DNA of 64,000 bases from Eretmocerus hayati (lineage: Eukaryota > Arthropoda > Insecta > Hymenoptera > Aphelinidae): contig CM056743.1 in assembly GCA_029851415.1 (NCBI GenBank), positions 29,896,405 to 29,960,404 on the forward strand, read 5' to 3'. Below the pieces are notes generated by a model. The model was given only the letters and a program-made list of their open reading frames with translations, was not told the DNA's origin and searched no databases. This document shows positions 1 through 10,667 of the stretch, one piece after another (position 1 is the stretch's first letter; every line of letters begins with the position of its first letter). A program made the position numbers and the translations under genes.

Positions 1-716
1 GAAAATGTATGCCTGAATGGACCAAGGCAAAATATTTGGGAATAACTTTTACCAAACATTTCACGAGTGACTGACTGGGAAATACCTTTTCGCTCGACGA
101 ATTCGAGCTCGAACTCGCGAAAAATAAAAGAAACAAGAGTAAACAACTCAGCCATTCTGCGCGTGGAGCTTGTAAATCTTTGTTGACTGTCTCACTCACT
201 CTACCTCAACTTCTCTCTCTTTCTTATTCTGTATACCTCTGGATTTGCTCACGTGACTAACTTTTAGAGGCGTAGGTGTGGTATGCATGGCTCGCATTTG
301 CGGCCGTTTAATCAGACCGCAAAATCTCTCTCTTGCACTCGACTCTTGCGCACTCTCGCAGCTCTTTTAGTTGCACGCGACTTTTTTATAGCACTTGCAT
401 GAGCAGCAATTCTCTTTTCTAACAGCTTAGTGTGAAAGAATCTTTCTTCTTCTGGAAGTATTGAGGAAATGAGGGTGAGATCAAAAACACTTTGTCACAA
501 ACTGTGAATTATTTTAACACAGTTTGTGTGGATATTTTCACCACTTTTCTACTATTCTATTAACACACGCTCGTATTTTTGTATCTCATTCATATTTTTT
601 CCCTCGAATTTTGAACTGATACGAAATTTGACAAATGCCACTTTGAAAAAACAAGAAGAGCGTTATTGCATTGATCGCTGTGATGCTTCGCTCTACAATA
701 AGAGTAATATTACGAC
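1..716. other. non-coding stretch, no feature seen
   Basis: I see no gene or clear repeat here. The sequence is AT-rich with scattered pyrimidine-rich runs (CTCTCTCT around 205-240 and 320-360). A 101-codon frame starting at a GTG overlaps its right part but has low-complexity Phe/Ile content and runs into the SINE, so it is not supported as coding. Confidence 0.5.
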
Positions 717-724
717 CGTGATTT

Positions 725-914
725 TTTTCATTTTTTTATTTTTTATAAACATTTTTAATCTCTTTTCGAGGTTATTCTGCGGGACCTACAGTTTAAGGTG
801 GGTTCCGAACCACCGAAAAGCACTTATGTAAATTCACATTGGTGCCGGCCGAGATTCGAACCCCAGCTTTCTGCATCGAATGCAAGGATGTTATCCACGA
901 GGCCGCGGTGGCTT
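725..914 (-). mobile_element. tRNA-derived SINE with A-rich tail and 10-bp target-site duplication
   Basis: Read on the minus strand from 914, the element opens with a tRNA-like head. It has an A-box-like CGGCCTCGTGG and, about 40 nt later, a B-box-like GGGTTCGAATC, ending in GGCCGGCACC near 841. A tRNA-unrelated body follows to about 760, then an A-rich tail at 725-750. The 10-mer CGTGATTTTT flanks both ends (717-726 and 915-924; the left copy merges with the tail), as expected for a target-site duplication made by LINE-encoded machinery. Head, body, tail and duplication together define a tRNA-derived SINE. The internal Pol III boxes are imperfect, so current transcription is uncertain. Confidence 0.75.
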
Positions 915-924
915 CGTGATTTTT

Positions 925-1459
925 ATTTGATAAGTTTATGTCCATAAATTACGAAAGTCAAATTCTCATGACTTCTGGTTCCTCTCCATCTCGTGAAATT
1001 TCTCGATTAAAAAATGGTAGGCCCATTTTTTAACCCAAAGAAGTCGGGAATTTTTCCTAATGAAATCACCTCAGATTTTTGTGGAAATCTTAATGTATGA
1101 TGGCTGTATAATGAATTTCATCGTTCCGAAGTCGTAGCGAGTGGCCATCCTCGTCCTGTTCGGTGTAGAGAAGTGGTATGGTGGATTTTTTATTCTTTTT
1201 AAGCTTCCTCATCAGAATTTGGTTGTTTATGGATGGGCTGAGTACGGAAAAAATCGTGGAAAGAATCTTCGAGTTGACCTTGACTGCAGCTGAAATCGCA
1301 TTTTCAAGGTCAAAACTGACAGTGTTCGCACTTGAGCCTTATTCTGTCTCTCAACTGGTTGAGGCGATCCTTGATGGGGTAGAGGCTCTCCGACTTCATA
1401 ACTAGACTCGGAGACTCCCAAAATACTCGAGTAAGATCTCGCTACCCGTTTAGCAGTGC
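925..1459. other. non-coding stretch, no feature seen
   Basis: Nothing beyond AT-rich unique-looking sequence. Overlapping opposite-strand frames of 75-86 codons around 1178-1487 have no recognisable domain and look like chance. Confidence 0.5.
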
Positions 1460-1461
1460 TA

Positions 1462-2327
1462 CCCTGATAAAAAATTCCTCTAATCATTGGATAACTTCAT
1501 CCAATTGGATTAAATATTGGGATCCAGGCTTGATCCAAAAAGTCACGCTATTTGATCCAACCTTGATCCAAAATTGGAGCAAGGAAGTGAACTGAGTGCC
1601 GCGGCGCGGCGCGCGCGTCATGATTAAATTTGCGTCGTCTGCACGTATATGAATTAAAACATATGATGTGAAGCTTGTTTGATTTTAGTTGCAGAATTTT
1701 TCTTTAAATTACCTATAGTTTTCCGTGAGAGCGTTTACAGTAAAAATTCTGATGTCAACTCTCATGTCTGGTTTTGTTCTCCATGTCTCAAGTTTTGTTG
1801 TATGAAAGAACTGAATCGCCAGCAAAAGATTTAGCCCAGTACAACAAATAAGGTCGTGAAAAGTTTTAGTTGGCGCTTTTTCAGTCGAGTCACTCCAGAT
1901 TCATCACGAATACTCCGTAAACAATTCATTCACGTTCCGAAATGTCACTCTGCGTCTAGAGATTAATCTGATATTTCAAGCTTTGTTACACGAACCAAAG
2001 TGATCATTTGAATAAATCTCATGTTTTATTTGAATGTAGGAATTTCAAACGAGGAATATTGTACTAACAATGCGTTCAATGATCGAAAAAAAAATCATAT
2101 TTTGTTAGTTGTCAATAGAAATTGTTAATAAATTTCTCTTTATTCCCACATCGTTTCAAAGTTCTACATCATTCCGACTTGCGTAATTTCGACCACGTTA
2201 GGTTAGTCATTGGAACTATTTGATCCAAGGTTGGATAAAATAGCCTGACGTTTTTGGATCACATTGGATCAAGCTCTTCCAACATTTCATCCAATTGGAT
2301 CATCACTGGACGACTTTTTTAACAGGG
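1462..2327. mobile_element. non-autonomous DNA transposon (MITE), TA-flanked, CCCTG...CAGGG ends
   Basis: The ends are inverted repeats: CCCTGATAAAAAA on the left against TTTTTTAACAGGG on the right. Each is flanked by TA (1460-1461 and 2328-2329). The inverted similarity continues inward for about 90 bp and is dominated by the motif TTGATCCAA/TTGGATCAA, for example ATCCAATTGGAT at both ends. No transposase frame lies inside; a GC-rich patch (GCGGCGCGGCGCGCGCG) sits near 1598. TA target sites are typical of Tc1/mariner-type transposition, so this is most likely a deletion derivative of such an element, 866 bp long. Confidence 0.75.
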
Positions 2328-2532
2328 TATGTGAGTAATGACTTTTCACACCCCCCTCCCCTCCCCCAAGGTGATAGGGGCAGGTCAAGTAGAGGAACTT
2401 CCTTGATGAGATAGAGGCTTTGCGGGCTTCATAATCAGACTCAGAGACCCTTAAAACCTTCTGGAAGTGATTTTTGGTCCACCTGGGTCACTTGCATAGC
2501 ATGCACCTTGAGTGACCAATATTGGAGCGAAT

Positions 2533-2824
2533 CGCACAGAAGAAAAGATTGGTTACAACATCAATCAACTTGGTCATAACAAACAAAAAAAGTTGGTTGG
2601 GATATTTAACGCCTATCGAGTTGGTTAGATCATTCAATTTTGTTGGTTGGATGTGTTGTTATTTTTATAACCCTATCGAGTATCTTTTTCGCCGTAAGAA
2701 GCTTATGCATATAACAACAGATCCAACAAAAAGCAATTGAATGATCCAACCAACTTGATAGGCGTTAAATATCCCAACCAATTTTGATTATTAGTTGGGA
2801 CAACCAATCTTTTTTTTCCGTGCG
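2533..2824. mobile_element. foldback MITE with CGCACRGAARAAAA termini
   Basis: Almost the whole 292 bp is an inverted repeat. The left arm starts CGCACAGAAGAAAAG and the reverse complement of the right arm starts CGCACGGAAAAAAAAG. Both arms then share AAGATTGGTT, a long block containing GGGATATTTAACGCCTATC, and TTGTTGGATCTGTTGTTAT-like sequence next to a loop of a few tens of bases near 2670-2700. It encodes nothing. The terminus resembles that of the element at 50993-51610, which suggests related transposition machinery. Confidence 0.75.
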
Positions 2825-3355
2825 GACAAAAATGTTGGAGCGAGAGCTCGGATGTGGTGGCAGTGGAAGCGATTCACCTTGGATCCGGGAAAAACACAAT
2901 CAATTTATGACATCTATCCGTGATTCCTGAAAATATTTGCTTAATTCATGTGAACTTGAACAAATTCGTCGTGTTTACACTCTTCAGATAGGCTATGAAT
3001 CGATTTCCATTGCCAAATCTCGAGATTTGGCAAAACAGTACTCATTCCAGTTTTTAATCATCATAATTAGTGTTTTGGTTCCATTCCTCGTGTACTGATG
3101 ATAATGACTTCACGGGGAATTGATACGTTATTGTATGATCAATTAGGACCAGTCGTGCAGAAATATTCTTCGCAATCTATTCATCACGACTATGTAGCTT
3201 AATTTTATAGAGTGCCGTTGATTGATTGCCTCGTATTTCAAGCAAACGACGCGCTATCGTTGTCGTTCATACATGGCGAGTCATCAATTGAACTCACTCG
3301 AATCCCGATGAGAGTAGTTATGAAAGATGAAAAATGACGTCAAGTTCAATCGGCA

Positions 3356-3423
3356 GTGTAAAAATTTATCTTACGAATCGACGAAGTCTCAAAAACTCGT
3401 TAGTAAAACTAGTATTTTTACAC
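3356..3423. repeat. small inverted repeat with GTGTAAAAAT ends
   Basis: A 68-bp segment begins GTGTAAAAAT and ends ATTTTTACAC, and the inverted similarity continues imperfectly inward. It may be a very short MITE or a solo remnant. The surrounding sequence (2825-4920) shows nothing else I can support. Confidence 0.35.
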
Positions 3424-4920
3424 CACTTCAGCTAATTATTCATGATAACTACTCAAATTGACGAGATGAGCTTGTGATGATTTCAATTATGCTGATGGCT
3501 GATGACATATGAGGTACCAGATGATCATTTCTGATGCACAGGAAGAAAATGTGCGTGAGATTACTTTCCCTTCTGTATACTTTAAGCGTATGAAAAGCTC
3601 AATCTCGACGTTCCCGCAACTCTTCCAGATCAAGCTTGGAAAAGTCTTGTTTGCCCTGGATACACTGTGAGCTCGTGTTTGCTCTTCCGAGAAATACATA
3701 TCTTCTTTTGCCCCGAGGATTGAATAAGAAATCTTGCGGGTCTCGTTGGAAAGGCAGCTTCTCGACTACTTTTGAATGTATCTTCCGACTATCACGATAC
3801 ACACGCTGACCTCAAAGTTTTCTTCCCTCTTCTATATAGATAGCATGGAAATATTTGCCAAGAATATGATGTATATTCGATGAGTTTGAAATAACATACT
3901 CGATTCAATTCAATATTCATTATTTAGTTACTCGTGGCTGTTTCTTGATATTTATTCGATTTTCTTCTTTTTGTGGCAGAGCGCGGAATAAGTTTGTCAA
4001 GCTTCTGATGGTATTGGAATCTTAATTTTGAATCATACATTCTTGTGATGACTCTCCGGCATTTTTACATACTTTTTATTCCAGCTTTTGAGGTCGGATA
4101 GTATTTGCAAGTTCAATCCAAGTTTTCCATGGCGAGCACTCCAGACAATCGAAGTCGACAGCTGCTGTAAGCGTAAAATATATACAAACCCAGGTGCACG
4201 AGACGTTGAGGAAAGTTTTGAGCAACAAGTTCGTGTTTCATGGACTTCATCAGGCTATATCCCATTGCGGTGGTGGAGTTATAGATTCTTGGAAAAAATT
4301 CATGAAAATTGAATAAAAGTGTATGGAGAGCTATTGTCTCGACATGATCAAGTTTATCTTTTGAATTTTGCATCTTTCAAACATTGGGGGTCATAACTTA
4401 TAATCCATAACTCCCCGGAACATAGACCACCGTGGATCTTCCAGTCAAGCACAATGTTGTATCCGATTAATTGATGTGTTATTCCTGACTCACCCGCGCG
4501 TTCTGGCACATGTCTTCGATAAGCCCATGATTTGTTTTCCTGATTTGAGTGTTTCTCAGTTTTGTATTTCTAACAACGCTTCAAAGAGAGCAGCTACTCG
4601 TGGAAGATTCATCATCATGAGGGTTTGATGAAGAATCAATCGGAAGGGTACGCATTTTGGGATCAAGAGAAGACAGAGAATCGTTTCACTTTTTAATTCA
4701 AAACACATCATGGAATGAGGCAGCATATAGATTTGGTTGGATTACAAGAGATTGTAACCGACCAGATTGAATCCAAATTGTCCCCAATTGTCAATTTTAA
4801 TGGGAAAAATATATCCGTACTGATTTGTGGCCTCTGGTTTATTTGGATTGGGTTCAATTCAATCAAAATGCAGTCACAAATAAGACCTGTTACCGACCCA
4901 TTAGAGGAGTTACTGGGTGT
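3424..4920. other. non-coding stretch, no feature seen
   Basis: AT-rich sequence with short frames (up to 86 codons) that carry no motif, no splice context and overlap on both strands. Nothing supported. Confidence 0.5.
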
Positions 4921-5005
4921 CAGCTTGGCTGATCATCGAGTTGAGCTACGTTGGGTGCGGCTAGTACTTAGATGTGTGACCACCCATAATCTGGGCCTAC
5001 CAACC
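4921..5005 (+). repeat. 5S rRNA-derived sequence (SINE3-like or 5S pseudogene)
   Basis: From about 4930 the sequence matches the 3' two-thirds of animal 5S rRNA. It contains CTGATCATCGAG, AGCTACGTTGGGTGCGG, then CTAGTACTTAGATG followed by TGTGACC. These correspond to the internal control region of 5S genes (box A, intermediate element and box C around GGTTAGTACTTGGATG). The first 35-40 nt of 5S are missing and the 3' end no longer pairs as in 5S, so it is not a functional rRNA gene. It could be the head of a 5S-derived SINE with 5020-5110 as its body, or a retroposed 5S pseudogene. No target-site duplication was found. Confidence 0.65.
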
Positions 5006-5010
5006 TTGCC

Positions 5011-6964
5011 TTGGTGACTTTTTCGATCGATTGGCTGACATTTACCCCTTAATAATGTGAGCGGGAGGCACGGAATGTTACAAATAAAGATTTCCATGTT
5101 TACGAAAAATGAGCCATGAGCATTGCTACGGTTAGCATGACACATGTGTACCGAACTCTCCAGAGCAGGCTTCAGGAGTTTTTCCTCGCTTCACAGGTAT
5201 AATATGGAGAGAATTAGGTTAGGGCTAGTGGCTGGATCCCTCAACACGCCAAAATAGGAACACAACATGTTAAACCCACGAGATTCACTCCGGTTGATAA
5301 GGTCCTTTGGCCGAGGGCTTGATCACCCGATGGTCCTCCGTGATTTGTATTTTGAAAAAGTTGATGTGAGAATTTGTGAAGGTCTAGCAGACACTCAGAT
5401 AGATATGTGGGTGAATTTTTGTTTCTGAAAAAACTCAATTCATTTGAGCTTCGCTGTACCGAGGTTACCTCCTCAAACTCAATGCTAGAAAGACTGAAGG
5501 AATTGTGTCATATTTGTGCCAGGAGTCTCCTGGTCCATTTATTTCCATAAAATCTTTTCTCAGGCAGTGTATCAAGAAATTAATAATGTCCTCAATATTG
5601 CTTGTTGATCCAATGAGTCGATTGAACCAATTATCCTCGAAAAGTTTGCCTGGCCTCAGGACGAGTCTGGTGCCTACTGATCGTCAAATCTGCACAAAGA
5701 CTAAGATCTTAAGCAGCAGCCTTATCTCCACAAAATCCATTGGCTGCAGGTCACAATATCTACCGCCCCCCCCCCCACCCGTGCCTACAAGTCACTCTAA
5801 AATACCATTTTCCCTCCCCTCCCATTTCTCGCTACCGTATAATGTCGAAAATTTTCCACCGAGAACGTAAAGGCGCCTGCAGTTAATATACTTTGCACTA
5901 ATAACTCGAGCCGCCCCTATAGTCTTCTTCCTAGCAATTTGGAATCCTCCTCCAAAAACCTAACCTCTCTACCATCAAAACTACTTCGAGTTACCGTCTC
6001 GTTCATTTCTGAATTCTCTGGCAGCATATTTTGAAAGCAGGAAATAATCGTTACCATATAGTATATACTTATAGAAGACAGGTTAGAGAAGGAGTCAATC
6101 GAGCGCCATCAGAAGCTCAGATGCATCAGCAGCGTGTGTGTGCAGGTGACGCTTTAGAGAGCGCCATCAGTTGGCTCTTTGTCCTCGTCATTGTTCACCG
6201 CGTCAAAGAAGCACACGTATATATAATACCTTCACAACCCGCGAGCCGCAAGAATTTATACCTCCCCTAGACAGAGAGAGAGGAGGTTTTAGAGACGCTT
6301 TGCTTACGCCAAGTGAGTTGGCTTGGTAAGGTTATATGTTCAGCCTTCTTAGACTTCTAGGCTTGGTGAGAAGTGAACGTCGCATGCAAGGAGTTGCACA
6401 TTATTTATGTTACCCTGCCCTCTCCTGCTGCTCTTGCCTTGCCATCAGGAGAAAATGTGGACATATTAAGTCCTGAGCAATGTATTCCATGACTAGGCTT
6501 GGAATATAGTTTGAATTTGGCGGGAAATCGGTTTTGAATTTATATAAAAATTTCACTAAGTATGTCAGAAGGTTGATGTTATACTTACGAGTGATAATTT
6601 TGTTTTTGTTCCAGGTGAGCATCGTTTTGGCTATGCAGATGTTCCAATGAGATATTAGAAGTGATCCACGATTCTTGAGTTGGAAGCTGGTTTGAAGGGG
6701 ATGTGAGTGGTATTTTTAGTAATTGTTGATGGAATTATTGTGGAGGGTTCTTCGCTGGTTGTAATTTGTCTTGTTATGTAGCTTTTCATGCGATCAACTT
6801 AGTAGTTTTTGTATCCCTGGGCTGGTTTAGCTTTTTTGATGCTTCAAATATCCGAGAAATAGAGACTAAATTCGCGAGAAATTTGCAAGATCTCATTTTA
6901 AGGCGGTAAAAAAAGTCATACTGCACACCCTTTCGAGATAACCACATGGAAGCATGTTGGGTAC
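5011..6964. other. non-coding stretch with a C-run
   Basis: No gene seen. Contains an 11-C homopolymer at 5766-5776 and two nearby copies of GAGCGCCATCAG (about 6109 and 6157). A 121-codon frame at 5505-5870 spans the C-run, has no recognisable domain, and is treated as chance. Confidence 0.5.
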
Positions 6965-7190
6965 ACACTAATTTTGGCCTTCATTTTTGTGAACGGTCTC
7001 CGTAATTTATCCAAATTCAAGTTTTGCGATTTTTGAAAACAGATTTCGAAGGTCTTTGAAAAAAAATCGAATGCGCTAAAGTACGCCAAATTTGGTTGAA
7101 CCAAAAGTGTTTGACACTGGTTTTACTAAACGTAATTTCGTTGGTGATTTTTTAAGTAGGCAAACACAAAAAATGCAAAACCCACTTTAT
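6965..7190 (+). repeat. dispersed repeat family, copy 1
   Basis: This segment is repeated, diverged and in opposite orientation, at 18440-18605. A shorter piece recurs at 60860-60910. Shared blocks include ACGTAATTTCGTTGGTGA, GGTTGAACCAAA, TACGCCAAATTTGG and CAAACACAAAAAATGCAAAA. No termini or coding capacity were identified, so the class of element is unknown. Confidence 0.55.
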
Positions 7191-9440
7191 ATTTTCTGTG
7201 AGACGCAGAAACCATCCGCGTTTGGTCCAAATGATCAATTTCCTCATATTTCAACATAACAAACTTAAAAAGAAAAATTGCACGAAGGTCAAGCGGTGCT
7301 CAGTTCTGAGATCGGCGTATGGGGGCATATTGGGTACAGGGTGCATGTTGGGCTTACTTGCCTTATTTGTCCATTTTCTTGACTTGAGTATAATGATGTC
7401 CAGATTCGAAGCACAAGTCTCAAGCTCACGCCTCTCATCTTCTAGTTCAGATGAATCCCTCGAATGACTATGTGCAAAGTTGGTTTCATGAGTGGGTGAT
7501 CTTCTCACGTTCAATTTTCGGGGGATTGATGACCGTGCACGTAATTGTAGGGACCTCATGGCATATTTTCTGTATAGTTGAAGTTACATTGTGAAACCAA
7601 TAATGTCGTAAGTTACCTCTAGAATGAAAAATTGTCGAAGTTTTTGATGAAAGATACGCAAAAGTGAAGTGAGATACAACTTCTCAACGCGATGGGTCTT
7701 ATCTATCTGACGATTTTTACTAATAGGAGACAGTCGTGTCTGTGTTAAATAATTCGGAAGGGGCCGCACAAGATTCTTAGGGAACAATTTCGTGTAGATA
7801 TTGGCTCCAGTCGCCACGTCTTACCACACTCGTCTTTTACTACTTGGCGCGCCGCACTGTGAGTCCTTGATCACAGAGCTGCCATTAGTCAGGCAGCTGA
7901 CGTGGTTTCCGTCGTATTTATGAGGATCGCCGGACAGAACTTTGTGTTTCGTGTGTATTTTGACCCACTGAATCCAGTTTATTATGGTTTCAAGTCAAAT
8001 GAGTAGGTCAGATATTGTTATGAAAAAAGTTCCATAAAGAACTGAAAAAGTCATTTCTTTGGCGATGGAAAAAATCCACACATATTTTTCAAGTGATTCA
8101 GAACTGAGAAGATCTGTGCGAGTTTTTTCATGAAAACGCATAGTTTTTACGGAAAACATTCACAAAGTTTGAAGAAAGTCGATTTGTGCAATAATCAAAG
8201 TATCAAAGCTTTGCTGCAAGTCGAAATTTTGTAGCGCAGTATAGCTCAAATCGCTCTTTTAAGCATTCTTAACTGATATAGCGAATCTGTCGGAAAACCG
8301 TGTTCGCCTCATCTGTCAAGTGAGCTGAAACGAACCTGTGTTCCCCATACTTATCTTCTTACACCACCTGCTCATACACTGATATTTAGAAGACCAACGA
8401 TGCTTACGGTTTTGACTTCTCATCGCTCGAATTGTTTGACTAGAACCCGTCCTCCACTTGTCCGGAGTTATCTCACTCCAGAAAATGATCGGAAATTTTG
8501 TCTTTGCGAAAAAAGTTTTCCAAGATTTCCCAACTTATTTCCGTTGATTTTCCAGTGCCAAATACTCTACCACGTGAGGACCGGGCAATAGAGCGAATAA
8601 GAGGTCGAAATCGTGAGCAATGTCGGTCTCTTGGATATCAACGTATGAACAAATAACATGTAAAAGTACTGGAAACACGGGTTTGTTCCAGCTCGCGTAA
8701 CAGGCGAGGCAAGCAGTTTTCCGACGAGTTCAAATCCCCCCCCCCCCCCCCCCCATCTGTCTAGAAGGCTTGAAAGAGCAGATTGAGCCATGATGCATTA
8801 GATAAGTTCAATTTACAGTCGAGCAACAGCAATTTGATTATTGCAAAAATCGGCTTCTTTAAAACTTTGAGAATTCTTTTCGGAAAACCTTTGCGATCTC
8901 ATGAAAGGCTTGTGGAGGCTGTTTCGACTCTAAATAACACAAAAAATGGGCCGTGAGTGTTTTTTCCATGGCCAAAAAAAACCATTCGACTCTTATTATC
9001 AAAAATGTGGATTCAGCGAGTGAAAATGCAAAAGAATCACCAAGTTTTACCCGGAGAGCCCTGTATGCTACGAAACCCGATGCGATTACTAGACTCCATA
9101 AGCTGTACCACCGCCGAGCGTATCGCACTAAACGAAATATTCAAACTTATTTCCTAGCCAATCAATCCTTAGTGCAAAGAATTTTCCCCATCACCATGCA
9201 GCATTTTCATCATTATAACCTAATAACCTTCACAGTACCCAAAAAATCAAGAAAATTCCATAAAATCTTTACCTCATCGTTCACTCCACGAACTAACTTG
9301 ATCCAACTCACTTCTATTCCCAAACTCCCTCAAGTACAGAGAGATCGACGAAAAGGATAACGAGCACCCTCAAGGGTCTAGAAAATCCATCAGGCAGCAA
9401 CAAATACTCTCAACACGCAAACGTTTCAATAAAACTCGTC
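7191..9440. other. non-coding stretch with a 19-C homopolymer
   Basis: No gene supported. A run of 19 C lies at 8736-8754. The frame at 8953-9360 (135 codons from a GTG, about 126 codons from the internal ATG at 8980 or so) is basic and Ser/Thr/Lys-rich, shows no domain, and is within the length expected by chance. The rest appears unique and AT-rich. Confidence 0.45.
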
Positions 9441-9452
9441 GACGTCAACTAT

Positions 9453-9470
9453 GTCGTCGTCGTCGTCGTC
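9453..9470. repeat. (GTC)n trinucleotide microsatellite
   Basis: Six consecutive GTC units. It is the inverted counterpart of the (CGA)n run at 9988-10016, about 520 bp away, so single strands of this region could pair. Confidence 0.9.
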
Positions 9471-9594
9471 ATCGTTGTTGTAGAATGAGCCTGAAGGTAC
9501 GCTCACTTTCTTGTGTATTATTACGCGTGACAAGCATTGCCAAGCTCTTATACATTTTGCCGTTGGCTTGTTACAAAAAAGCCCTCCGAGGGCC

Positions 9595-9628
9595 CCGCGC
9601 GCGCGCGCGCGTGTGTGTGTATGTGTAT

Positions 9629-9660
<32 letters not shown>
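9595..9660. repeat. (GC)n-(GT)n dinucleotide microsatellite
   Basis: A compound run of alternating purine-pyrimidine sequence: GCGCGC grading into GTGTGT with a few GTAT interruptions. This composition can adopt Z-DNA. The long frames read across it on both strands (Cys-Val or Thr-His repeats) are artefacts of the repeat. Confidence 0.95.
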
Positions 9661-9984
9661 AACGCTTCAGGATAAGAGAATCTTAAAGCTTTGTGTCGCT
9701 TGGACACAAAGGGTACTGCGCGAAGTTTCAAGCGCGAATTTAGCCATGGTGGAGATGAAGGGAAAGACGGAAGGAAAGGAAGAAGAAGGAAGAAAGGAAG
9801 GAAGTTCTCATTCGGACGGCTCCTTTGGTCATGTGTGAAAGTGTGTGTAGCGAGGGGGCGGGGGAGGTTGTCTGTGGTATTATATTGACAGAGGCGAGAG
9901 AGGAGAAGAAAGGTAAAGGGAGACTCGGATGCATTTTCCGGAGGGCAGACCACTTTTGCTTGCACCTTCACAAGTTTGACCCTC

Positions 9985-9987
<3 letters not shown>

Positions 9988-10016
<29 letters not shown>
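9988..10016. repeat. (CGA)n trinucleotide microsatellite
   Basis: About nine to ten CGA units, read as GTC on the other strand, making an inverted pair with 9453-9470. The poly-Asp and poly-Thr stretches in overlapping frames come from this repeat. Confidence 0.9.
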
Positions 10017-10587
10017 TGGTGGAAAAACGGGGTCTTTGTGCCTCAGTCGGACGTGCTAGCTAGTCCAGGCAAACGTCTTCCTCTCTCCTTTACAGAATAC
10101 ATTCTATACCTTAGCTTCTTCTCATTCTCCTCTTCTCTCGTTTCTGCAGTAACCTATGTATGCATCTTTGCAGCAGAGATGCAGCAACGCAAGCGTAACG
10201 CATCAATTGCGGCTTTCGATCGTATAGAAGAGCTTTTGTGGCTTATGAGAACTTGAGATATTGGATTTGCCCGTATGCTGCAGGATCAGCAAAATTCAGT
10301 TTTGCTGCTGTAAGGTTTTCCTGTATGTTGGCTTATTTGTAGATGTTTAAGATCGTACAATTTTTTACCTTGTCAAAACCTTTTTTTTTTTAGAAAAATT
10401 TTTTGATTCATGGTGAATTCCGGAGATAAATATTTATCATATTATACCCTAGAATTTGAGTAAGGCGCGGTCACGGTGCACAGTAACCATGGAACTTGAA
10501 AGCTTATCTTGCATAACAATTTTGATGATTTGAATTTCTAGACGAGTTGTCGCATACTTGTTATTGTCCATTTTGTATTCCTCAATC

Positions 10588-10636
10588 CGTCGCTTAGCCC
10601 AAATCACAAGAGAATCGAAGAAAAGTGGGAATAACT
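10588..10636 (+). repeat. short dispersed repeat, copy 1
   Basis: About 48 bp containing CGTCG..TAGCCCAAATC, AGAGAATCG and TGGGAATAACT recurs with few changes at 13889-13936. The flanks are not clearly shared, so it is a fragment of some repeat family that I cannot name. Confidence 0.5.
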
Positions 10637-10667
10637 CGGCCGCGGGAACCTCCTAACCTATAATATG

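Noticed and set aside
8953..9360. 135-codon basic frame
   Set aside because: Starts at GTG, no domain, no promoter or splice context; about one frame of this length is expected by chance in 64 kb at this GC content.
9426..9971. 181-codon minus-strand frame with poly-Asp and Thr-His runs
   Set aside because: Built from a GT microsatellite and a GTC triplet repeat; no domain outside the repeats.
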